From: Proteiniphilum sp.
Lineage (GTDB): Bacteria > Bacteroidota > Bacteroidia > Bacteroidales > Dysgonomonadaceae
DNA: 12,446 nucleotides
Direction of reading: 5' to 3'
Assembly (NCBI GenBank): GCA_031255275.1
Contig: JAIRSV010000149.1
Coordinates: forward strand, 1 to 12,446
The notes beneath the pieces are model-generated. The model had not been told where the DNA came from and did no database searches. It saw only the letters and a list, made by a program, of their open reading frames with translations. Below are positions 7,297 to 12,446 of this stretch, in pieces (the stretch's first letter is position 1; each line of letters starts with the position of its first letter). A program made the translations under genes and the position numbers.

Positions 7297-7989
7297 ATGA
7301 AGCCTGTTCATTATTACTTATTGACGGGAATATTCGCGTTGCCGGCCATCATCAGTTGCAACGGCTCCAACGCAAAAAACAGTGTAAATAACAATTTAAA
7401 AAACAGTGTAAATATGAAATTCGAAAAAGTAGCATTACCTTATGCAACCGACGCCCTGGAGCCGGTTATCAGTAGACAGACCGTGGAACTTCACTACGGC
7501 AAACATCACCAGGCCTACGCGGAGAATCTGAACAGACTGACGGCGGGAACGAAATTTGAAAATGCAGAGCTCGAAACGGTCGTGAAAGAGAGCGACGGTG
7601 CCATATTCAATAATGCGGGACAGGTACTCAATCACAATCTCTATTTCACCTCCTTCGGGAAAAACGGGGGAGGGGAACCGAAAGGTAAACTGGCTGACGC
7701 CATCAGGGAACAGTTCGGTTCGTTCGAAAAATTCAAAGAAGAGTTTAATGCTGCCGGAGTCTCTCTGTTCGGTTCCGGATGGGTATGGCTGGCAAAGGAT
7801 AAGGACGGAAAGCTTTCCATTCTGAAGGAGGGCAATGCCGGTAATCCGCTCACAAGCGGACTGACACCCATTCTGGGATTTGATGTGTGGGAACATTCAT
7901 ACTATCTCGATTATCAGAACCGCCGCGCCGATCACCTGAAGGAGCTGTGGAAAATCATCGACTGGGAGGCGGTAGGCGCACGTTATTAA
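7297..7989 (+). CDS. sodB: Fe/Mn superoxide dismutase with predicted lipoprotein signal
   Basis: Converts superoxide to oxygen and hydrogen peroxide. The enzyme proper starts at residue 40 (MKFEKVALPYATDALEP) and is of normal SodB length, about 191 aa. Metal ligands by family position are H66 (VELHYGKHH), H113 (LNHNLYF), D196 and H200 (FDVWEH). NNAGQVLNH places Gln where Fe-type and cambialistic SODs carry it, as I recall for Porphyromonas. Unusually, an extra 39 residues precede this core: MKPVHYYLLTGIFALPAIIS-C fits a signal peptide with lipobox IIS-C (Cys21), then an Asn/Ser-rich linker. The first residues after Cys (NGSNAKN) lack acidic residues of a surface-export signal, so a periplasm-facing anchor is inferred. 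An internal start at ATG 7414 would give an ordinary cytoplasmic enzyme. It is monocistronic and converges on pgeF. Confidence 0.93.
   Translation: MKPVHYYLLTGIFALPAIISCNGSNAKNSVNNNLKNSVNMKFEKVALPYATDALEPVISRQTVELHYGKHHQAYAENLNRLTAGTKFENAELETVVKESDGAIFNNAGQVLNHNLYFTSFGKNGGGEPKGKLADAIREQFGSFEKFKEEFNAAGVSLFGSGWVWLAKDKDGKLSILKEGNAGNPLTSGLTPILGFDVWEHSYYLDYQNRRADHLKELWKIIDWEAVGARY
7374..7414 (+). repeat. 17-bp direct repeat inside the SOD linker
   Basis: AAAAAACAGTGTAAATA occurs at 7374-7390 and again at 7398-7414, offset by 24 bp and therefore in frame. It encodes the repeated KNSVN in the linker between the lipobox Cys and the SOD core. It looks like a small tandem duplication. Confidence 0.85.
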
Positions 7990-7993
7990 TCTT

Positions 7994-8020
7994 CCGGCAA
8001 AGACCGTAACGGTCTACCGG
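7994..8020. repeat. Hairpin directly after the SOD gene
   Basis: AGACCGT-A-ACGGTCT (8001-8015) is a perfect 7-bp dyad, flanked by a further CCGG/CCGG pair. It starts 5 bases after the stop and has no T tract; it may protect the mRNA end or assist the terminator that follows. Confidence 0.5.
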
Positions 8021-8026
8021 ACGGGA

Positions 8027-8060
8027 GGGAGTGAAAAACTGTGATTTCACTCCCTTCTTA
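8027..8060. terminator. Terminator between convergent sodB and pgeF
   Basis: GGGAGTGAAA (8027-8036) pairs perfectly with TTTCACTCCC (8045-8054) around an 8-nt loop. The plus strand continues TTCTTATTTAT, a good T-rich tail for sodB. The hairpin also lies just beyond the pgeF stop at 8062, and A-rich bases in its loop side make partial use from the minus strand possible. Confidence 0.75.
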
Positions 8061-8061
8061 T

Positions 8062-8880
8062 TTATCTCTTTATCATGATTCCCGTGAGCATTCTCCCCGA
8101 ATGTACCGTTTGCCGACGGGCGGAAAAGAAAAGATCGTCCCTGTCGAATGTGCACAGATCACTCTTCTCGATCCTGTTTTCGGGTACTCCAAGCCTGATC
8201 AGTTCTCTCCGGTTGATCTCTTTCAGGTCGACACGGTATTTGGCGTTCCGCTCGCTTTCGGGGAACAGGGTTGCGTCGGACAGGTCGAATCCCTGCTCGT
8301 GAAACAGGTTTGCTACCTCGGTGCCTACCTCGTAGCGCGAGGCGCCTACGGCCGGACCGATGCCGGCAATCATGTCGCCGGGAGAGGATCCGAACTGACG
8401 GTGCATCTCCCTGACGGTTTTCTCGGTAATACGTCCGGCTGTTCCTCTCCATCCCGCATGAATGGCTGCTATCGCTCTGTTCCGCCTGTCGAGGAGTATG
8501 ACCGGGACGCAGTCGGCGGTGGTAATGCACAGAAAGATGTTTTCTTCTCCCGTAACAGTTGCGTCGACCCCGTACAGCGTTTCAATGGCCGTGGCGCGGT
8601 CGAGGCGGAGGAAGTTTCCGTCGACCGTCAGCACCCTGGTGCCGTGCGTCTGGTGGGGGACGATGAAGCGGCTTGCTTCCATATAGAACATGCGGGCTAG
8701 AATCTCCCGGTTTTCACGGATGTGCAGGGGGCTGTCGTCCGAGAAATTCCCCATGTTAAAGGAGGAGTAGGCGCCGACGCTCACTCCGCCCGTCCGGGTG
8801 GTGGTGAAGTGGAGGATGTTCTCCTCTCTGTCGAGCAGGTCGAACAGCAGCAGGTTGTCATACAGGGGATGCGGTTTCAT
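8062..8880 (-). CDS. pgeF: Peptidoglycan editing factor PgeF (YfiH/YlmD, laccase-like family)
   Basis: A 272-aa cytoplasmic protein of the Cu-oxidase_4/YfiH family. E. coli PgeF removes wrongly incorporated L-Ser from muropeptide precursors; other members act as purine nucleoside phosphorylases or deaminases, so the exact activity here is inferred. Signatures are PHQTHG at 75-80 (H76, H79), TTADCVPVILL at 120-130 (C124), AIHAGWRGTAG at 139-149 (H141) and GIGPAVGASRYEV at 173-185. The conserved His/Cys metal or active-site set is complete. It starts 9 bp after the obg stop, as the third gene of adk-obg-pgeF on the minus strand, and converges on sodB. Confidence 0.93.
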   Translation of the reverse strand: MKPHPLYDNLLLFDLLDREENILHFTTTRTGGVSVGAYSSFNMGNFSDDSPLHIRENREILARMFYMEASRFIVPHQTHGTRVLTVDGNFLRLDRATAIETLYGVDATVTGEENIFLCITTADCVPVILLDRRNRAIAAIHAGWRGTAGRITEKTVREMHRQFGSSPGDMIAGIGPAVGASRYEVGTEVANLFHEQGFDLSDATLFPESERNAKYRVDLKEINRRELIRLGVPENRIEKSDLCTFDRDDLFFSARRQTVHSGRMLTGIMIKR

Positions 8881-8889
8881 CGTCAGGTA

Positions 8890-10044
8890 TTAAAAATCTT
8901 CTTCCACATAACAGTCGTCATCCTCCGGTTCCGGCGCCTCGTCGTCTGCTCCGGCGTCATCGGGAAATTCTTCTTCCGGCTCGAAATCGAATCCGGACAG
9001 ATCGAGGTTTCTGTGTACCAGTGCTTCGCGCGACGCTGATACCGGGAAGTAATCATCCGAATTGAGTTCGCGCCAGAGCAGATCTTTCAGCGCCGAAATT
9101 CCGTACCCCGTGACGGATGAGATGAAGAGGACGGGTATATCGGGCAGGCCGGATGACATTTCCCGCATCAGTTCAGCGTCGAGCATATCCGCTTTCGAGA
9201 TGGCCAGCAGACGGGATTTGTCCAGTAATTCGGGATTGTAGCGGGTCAGTTCGTTCAACAGGATTTGATACTCCTTTCCTATGTCGTCCGCGTCGGCGGG
9301 GATGACGAATAGGAGCAGAGAGTTGCGTTCGATGTGCCGGAGGAATCGCAGTCCCAGACCTTTCCCCTCGCTGGCGCCTTCGATAATTCCGGGAATGTCG
9401 GCCATCACGAACGACTTTCCGTCGCGATAGTCCACGATGCCCAAATTGGGCCGGAGCGTGGTAAAGGGATAATTGGCGATCTTCGGTTTCGCGGCCGACA
9501 CGACCGAAAGCAGGGTCGATTTGCCCGCGTTCGGGAAACCGACCAGTCCCACATCCGCCAGCAGTTTTAACTCAAGAATTATCCACCGTTCTTCATACGG
9601 TTCGCCCGGCTGCGCATAGCGGGGCGTCCGGTTCGTGGGAGACTTGAAACGGACGTTGCCCAGACCGCCGCGACCGCCCTTCAGCAAAGTCACTTCCTGC
9701 CCGTCATGCGTAATGTCACACAGATATTCCCCGGTATGTGCGTCATAGGCGACCGTGCCGCAAGGCACTTCAATCACGCGGCTTTCGCCCTTCTTCCCGG
9801 AGCGCTGCGCCTTGGAACCGCCTTCGCCGTGCCCGGCGAAAATATGCCGCCGGTAACGCAGATGAAGCAGCGTCCAGTAATTGCGGTTCCCGCGAAGAAT
9901 AATGTTTCCGCCGGCCCCGCCGTCGCCCCCGTCGGGGCCTCCCTTCGGGATATACTTTTCCCTTCGCAGGTGAACGGAACCGCGTCCTCCCTTTCCCGAT
10001 CTGCAGAAGATCTTTACGTAATCAACAAAATTTGTCTCAGCCAT
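8890..10044 (-). CDS. obg: GTPase Obg (CgtA), ribosome assembly and stress GTPase
   Basis: A 384-aa essential GTPase that acts in large-subunit assembly and links it to growth and the stringent response. The Gly-rich Obg fold spans about 1-160, with repeats such as GGPDGGDGGAGGN and GKGGRGS. The G domain has G1 GFPNAGKS at 169-176, the switch I FTT at 194-196, G3 DIPG at 216-219, G4 SKAD at 283-286 in place of NKxD, and G5 SSVTG at 309-313. After about 345 a strongly acidic tail follows, as in many Obg proteins. The Ser in G4 appears usual for Bacteroidota members as I recall them. It begins 2 bp after the adk stop and is probably translated together with it. Confidence 0.96.
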   Translation of the reverse strand: MAETNFVDYVKIFCRSGKGGRGSVHLRREKYIPKGGPDGGDGGAGGNIILRGNRNYWTLLHLRYRRHIFAGHGEGGSKAQRSGKKGESRVIEVPCGTVAYDAHTGEYLCDITHDGQEVTLLKGGRGGLGNVRFKSPTNRTPRYAQPGEPYEERWIILELKLLADVGLVGFPNAGKSTLLSVVSAAKPKIANYPFTTLRPNLGIVDYRDGKSFVMADIPGIIEGASEGKGLGLRFLRHIERNSLLLFVIPADADDIGKEYQILLNELTRYNPELLDKSRLLAISKADMLDAELMREMSSGLPDIPVLFISSVTGYGISALKDLLWRELNSDDYFPVSASREALVHRNLDLSGFDFEPEEEFPDDAGADDEAPEPEDDDCYVEEDF

Positions 10045-10046
10045 TT

Positions 10047-10622
10047 TTATTTCACTAACCGGTCGATCTCTTTTTCGATGGAGGCGAAGATTCCGTCGAC
10101 GGAACCTGTTCCTTCTATATTCTTTAACAGGCCGCGCGTCCGGTAATACTCCTTGAGGGGTTCGGTCTGTGCGCGGTATACCTTCAGTCGCGATTCGACG
10201 GTCTCCCGGTTATCGTCCTTTCTGCCGGAGATCCGGCCCCGTTTCAACAGGCGGTCGATCAGTTCCTCCTCGTCCACCTCCAGGCTGACAACGGCATGTA
10301 CGTCTCCTCCGTGCCTCTTCAGCATCCTGCCGAGCGCTTCGCCCTGGGCGAGCGTGCGGGGAAATCCGTCAAAGATAAATCCTTTGACGTCGCCTTGTCT
10401 GCCGATCAGGCCGTTCAGTATATCAATCACCAGTTCGTCGGGAACAAGAAGCCCTTTTGACATATACGAGTCCGCCAGCCTTCCCAGTTCCGTATCCGCC
10501 TTAATTTCGCTGCGCAGTATCTCTCCGGTGGAGAGGTGTTCGAGTCCGTACTTCTCCTTCATTTTTGCGCTCTGAGTTCCCTTTCCCGATCCGGGAGCTC
10601 CGAAAATCACTATATTCAGCAT
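10047..10622 (-). CDS. adk: Adenylate kinase, short-LID form
   Basis: A 191-aa cytoplasmic enzyme interconverting ATP + AMP and 2 ADP. P-loop GAPGSGKGTQ is at 8-17, the AMP-binding segment LSTGEILRSEI at 30-40, GFIFDGFPRT at 81-90, and the LID arginines R128/R130 and R134 precede DDNRETVESRL. The LID is short and lacks the zinc-binding cysteines of long-form enzymes, giving the short length. The segment reads TGE where most members have TGD. First gene of adk-obg-pgeF; its promoter lies just upstream, and the start ATG 10622 gives a canonical N-terminus (MLNIVIFGAPG). Confidence 0.96.
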   Translation of the reverse strand: MLNIVIFGAPGSGKGTQSAKMKEKYGLEHLSTGEILRSEIKADTELGRLADSYMSKGLLVPDELVIDILNGLIGRQGDVKGFIFDGFPRTLAQGEALGRMLKRHGGDVHAVVSLEVDEEELIDRLLKRGRISGRKDDNRETVESRLKVYRAQTEPLKEYYRTRGLLKNIEGTGSVDGIFASIEKEIDRLVK

Positions 10623-10641
10623 ATTTGTCCTCGTTAAGGTG

Positions 10642-10649
10642 CAAAGATA
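10642..10649 (-). promoter_or_regulatory. -7 promoter element of the adk-obg-pgeF operon
   Basis: Minus-strand TATCTTTG, followed by CACC, fits TAnnTTTG. The transcript would start near 10635, leaving a leader of about 13 nt before the adk ATG. No clear -33 TTTG is visible. Confidence 0.7.
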
Positions 10650-10719
10650 CGACTTTTTATTTTTCTATTGCCGGCGGATGTAATTCCGCGCCCGTTGCGA
10701 CCTATTTTCTTCAGGATGA

Positions 10720-10734
10720 AACGGTTTTTCCGTT
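10720..10734. repeat. Small hairpin between adk and crcB
   Basis: AACGG-TTTTT-CCGTT, a 5-bp stem in the 218-bp divergent spacer between adk and crcB. A second dyad, GCCGGC at 10768-10773 and 10783-10788, lies closer to crcB. Their role is unknown; neither resembles the fluoride riboswitch I know. Confidence 0.3.
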
Positions 10735-10811
10735 ATTTCGTCCGGCATCAAGCCACCCTTCATCACTGCCGGCCGCATCGTAGCCGGCCGCGGCGAGTGG
10801 GCGAAAAATCG

Positions 10812-10819
10812 TACATTTG
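10812..10819 (+). promoter_or_regulatory. -7 promoter element of crcB
   Basis: TACATTTG followed by CACC fits TAnnTTTG. A transcript starting near 10826 leaves about 15 nt before ATG 10841 and rules out the in-frame TTG at 10817, which lies inside the promoter. Confidence 0.7.
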
Positions 10820-10840
10820 CACCCAAAAGTGCCTGTCGTT

Positions 10841-11215
10841 ATGTGGAAAGATATACTCTGTGTGGGGATGGGAGGGGCGGTCGGCAGCATCCTCCGGTTC
10901 ATTACATCCCGCCTTGCAGCCCGGTATGTGTCTGCCGGATGGCTGTTTGCCGGGACGTTTGCCGTCAATATGGCCGGATGTTTCCTTATCGGCCTCTTCG
11001 CGGGATGGATGCTTGCGCACGAGCCTGAAAACCGGACTCTCCGTCTGCTCCTTATCGTGGGATTCTGTGGCGGATATACTACATTCTCGACCTTTGCGCT
11101 GGAGAATCTGCGGCTGCTGGAAACGAATCAGTGGGGACTCTTTGTGTCATATACCCTCGCGAGCGTCGCTTTCGGACTGCTGGCGGTATGGGGCGGCATG
11201 AAACTGGTTGGCTGA
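10841..11215 (+). CDS. crcB: Fluoride channel/exporter FluC (CrcB)
   Basis: A 124-aa inner-membrane protein that lets fluoride leave the cell, working as an antiparallel dimer. Four hydrophobic segments are visible, at about 4-22, 33-58, 67-87 and 97-122. Signatures are GGAVGSILRF at 11-20, GTFAVNMAG at 38-46 with the pore Asn43, and GFCGGYTTFSTF at 74-85 carrying the Phe residues and TT motif of the pore and central sodium site. Length is typical for a single-domain form. It is divergent from adk; the short leader leaves no room for a fluoride riboswitch downstream of the predicted start. Confidence 0.94.
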   Translation: MWKDILCVGMGGAVGSILRFITSRLAARYVSAGWLFAGTFAVNMAGCFLIGLFAGWMLAHEPENRTLRLLLIVGFCGGYTTFSTFALENLRLLETNQWGLFVSYTLASVAFGLLAVWGGMKLVG

Positions 11216-11265
11216 TACAGTATCCCGGATTCGGAAATCAGGGAGCTTCCCGTCATTCGCAAGGT

Positions 11266-11370
11266 TTCCGAGTGTACCGGCAAAACTTCCGAGTGCACCG
11301 GCAAAGCTTCCGAGTGTACCGGCAAAACTTCCGAGTACACCGGCAAAGCTTCCGAGTGCACCGGCAAAGT
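11266..11370. repeat. Five 21-bp tandem repeats between crcB and the DUF4130 gene
   Basis: Five contiguous units start at 11266, 11287, 11308, 11329 and 11350. The consensus is TTCCGAGTGYACCGGCAAARC (21 bases, with rare other changes). A partial, degenerate unit (TCGCAAGGT) precedes them. Units 1 and 3 are identical; units 2 and 5 differ only at the last base. There are no spacers, so this is a minisatellite, not a CRISPR array. The unit is a multiple of three, but the array lies after the stop codons of both convergent neighbours. Confidence 0.92.
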
Positions 11371-11400
11371 CCCCGGGGAGGCCGGCTGTATGGAGAAATA

Positions 11401-12168
11401 TTACCGGATTTCCGGAAGGTATTTCCAGTAATGTTTCGGCATACTCCGGCTCTGCTGTTTGAGGTTGATGCGTTCTTCGATGGTGATGTGCCGAAAGTAT
11501 TCTTTCCACATCTGCTGAAAATAGAGTTCTCTGTCCGAGAGCTTTTCTTTGCCGGGCATGCCTGATTTTAATTCCGCCAGATCTTTTTGCGCGAAGGAGA
11601 TTTCCTGTACCGTACGGGTGTCATAATACAGGCCTGTGTTCCGGCCGGTATCGAAGATAATCCAGGGCTGACCGGCGTAACGCGTTCTGAAATGCTGCGC
11701 GATGAGCGAAAGGACGTTGTAGCGCGGCGAAACCGGGGCGAACCGGGTGCCGTCGGCCAGTTCCTGAAAGCGTACGAACTGTACCAGTTTCCGGGCGTCG
11801 GTTGCCACCTTTTGCGCAATATCCCGGATGCGGAGCACGTCGCTGTCGCCGAAATTTAATTCCACTCCCTGCGGATGGTCGAGGTTCTTGCGGATGTAGC
11901 GGAAGAGCAGCATTGCCGTCTCGGGCAGCTCTGAGAGCCAGACGCTCAGCATCATGTTTCGTGCGAATTTCGACAGTTTTTTTTCCAAAGCTTTCCATAC
12001 GCGGGCAGATTTTTCCTTTTCGGTGATTACGTGGTAACATTCGTCGGCAAACAGGGGCATCGGATCTGATTCCGACAGGATCAGGTCGGGAAACTTCTTC
12101 TGTTCGTACGCGAAGTAGAGGCAGGAGAGCAGGCCGTCAAAAGAATTGTCGCCGGTGAAAATGATCAT
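11401..12168 (-). CDS. TIGR03915/DUF4130 'probable DNA metabolism' protein
   Basis: A 255-aa soluble protein I place in the TIGR03915/PF13566 (DUF4130) family. Features seen: an N-terminal IIFTGDNSFDGLLSCLYFAYE (about 2-22), a middle block VRFQELADGTRFAPVSPRYNVLSLIAQHF (132-160) followed by QPWIIFDTGRNTGLYYD (167-183), and a C-terminal YFQQMWKEYF and IEERINLKQQSRSMPKHYWKYLPE. In many genomes members pair with a radical-SAM protein (TIGR03916) or are fused to a uracil-DNA glycosylase, hence the proposed DNA-repair link; the biochemical role is unproven. Here there is no C-terminal glycosylase domain, and no radical-SAM gene lies within the 278 bp upstream. No clear promoter was found. It converges on crcB across the 21-bp repeats. 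Confidence 0.82.
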   Translation of the reverse strand: MIIFTGDNSFDGLLSCLYFAYEQKKFPDLILSESDPMPLFADECYHVITEKEKSARVWKALEKKLSKFARNMMLSVWLSELPETAMLLFRYIRKNLDHPQGVELNFGDSDVLRIRDIAQKVATDARKLVQFVRFQELADGTRFAPVSPRYNVLSLIAQHFRTRYAGQPWIIFDTGRNTGLYYDTRTVQEISFAQKDLAELKSGMPGKEKLSDRELYFQQMWKEYFRHITIEERINLKQQSRSMPKHYWKYLPEIR

Positions 12169-12218
12169 TTCGTCGTGATTGTAGTGATCTTAGATGTTTG
12201 AAATCTCTTTAATAATGG

Positions 12219-12262
12219 AGAAAACCAGCTCGGGGAACGCCGGAGCGGCAAGGGGCGGGAGC
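12219..12262. repeat. 44-bp GC-rich direct repeat, copy 1
   Basis: Begins AGAAAACCAGCTCGGGGAAC and ends AGGGGCGGGAGC. Copy 2 lies 105 bp further on and differs at one base (A here, G there, at 12237). Confidence 0.9.
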
Positions 12263-12323
12263 TTCATCAATGGACAATTGACAGTTGAAAGTTGAAAATG
12301 TTTTTTGAGAAGTCGGGAAGTGA

Positions 12324-12367
12324 AGAAAACCAGCTCGGGGAGCGCCGGAGCGGCAAGGGGCGGGAGC
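12324..12367. repeat. 44-bp GC-rich direct repeat, copy 2
   Basis: 43 of 44 bases match copy 1. The 3' part of this copy forms the 5' arm of the hairpin at 12357-12376, a structure that copy 1 does not have. Confidence 0.9.
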
Positions 12368-12376
12368 ACCCGCCCC
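12357..12376. repeat. Perfect 8-bp GC hairpin at the edge of repeat copy 2
   Basis: GGGGCGGG-AGCA-CCCGCCCC. No T tract on either strand, so it is not a standard terminator. Confidence 0.7.
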
Positions 12377-12446
12377 GACGAGCGATTTCGGAGCGCGATA
12401 GCGCGTAGTTACATTGCCACATTGTTTGAGATTCCTCCGTTTCGCT

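Larger units (their letters stand above)
12169..12446. other. Gene-free right end with repeats and hairpins
   Basis: No credible coding frame in these 278 bases. They contain two copies of a 44-bp GC-rich repeat, an AT-rich stretch between them with iterated GTTGAAA (TTGACAGTTGAAAGTTGAAA), a strong GC hairpin at 12357-12376 and a smaller GCGC-GATA-GCGC dyad at 12393-12404. The stretch looks like accumulated intergenic repeat material rather than a promoter region. Confidence 0.6.

Noticed and set aside
8041..8700. 219-aa open frame antisense to pgeF
   Set aside because: It starts in the terminator and shows no motif; pgeF on the minus strand has complete family signatures.
10650..10840. Fluoride riboswitch in front of crcB
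   Set aside because: I see none of the conserved crcB-motif RNA elements, and the predicted transcript start leaves only about 15 nt of leader.
11266..11370. Possible CRISPR array
   Set aside because: Units are directly adjacent with no unique spacers, 21 bp long, and no cas gene is nearby.
11131..11565. Open plus-strand frame reading the 21-bp repeats as FRVYRQN/FRVHRQS heptads
   Set aside because: It overlaps the end of crcB in another frame and the DUF4130 gene on the other strand; openness follows from the 21-bp periodicity, and no start or promoter supports it.

Overview
The window looks like a chromosomal segment of a Bacteroidales bacterium (phylum Bacteroidota). The clearest sign is the repeated Bacteroidota-type -7 promoter element TAnnTTTG, seen upstream of at least six transcription units, usually continuing as TTTGCA, with no strong Shine-Dalgarno sequences. 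Supporting signs are the adk-obg-pgeF gene order, the FtsH, Obg and SOD sequence variants, a two-domain DUF1080 lipoprotein, and a tRNA-Ser(GCU) of the sequence familiar from Bacteroides relatives. GC content is fairly high (about 60% in the coding lines I counted), which would suit a Rikenellaceae/Alistipes-like lineage, but I cannot fix the genus.

Layout, left to right. The minus-strand tRNA-Ser is cut by the left edge and lies divergent to mltG (peptidoglycan endolytic transglycosylase). mltG converges on ribF (FMN/FAD synthesis). ribF is divergent from a two-domain DUF1080 (3-keto-glycoside hydrolase-type) lipoprotein, which ends in a very strong hairpin terminator. Next is a low-GC orphan gene of all-helical type with some resemblance to Imm5-type immunity proteins. 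Then comes the rsfS-ftsH unit (ribosome silencing factor and membrane AAA+ zinc protease), followed by its own terminator. An iron/manganese superoxide dismutase follows, unusual in carrying a lipoprotein-type signal. It converges on the minus-strand operon adk-obg-pgeF (adenylate kinase, ribosome-assembly GTPase, peptidoglycan editing factor). Divergent from adk is crcB/fluC (fluoride channel). A five-copy 21-bp tandem repeat separates crcB from a convergent gene of the TIGR03915/DUF4130 'probable DNA metabolism' family. The right end (12169-12446) has no gene but holds two nearly identical 44-bp GC-rich repeats and several hairpins.

Most of the window is housekeeping: envelope building and editing (mltG, pgeF, ftsH), cofactor and nucleotide supply (ribF, adk), ribosome control (rsfS, obg) and stress defence (SOD, fluC). 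I see no phage, transposon, CRISPR array or biosynthetic cluster. The points that deserve a second look are the predicted membrane-anchored SOD with a duplicated linker, the orphan immunity-like gene, the DUF4130 gene without its usual radical-SAM partner in view, and the intergenic repeats. No gap without a gene exceeds 300 bases; the largest is the 278-base right end.
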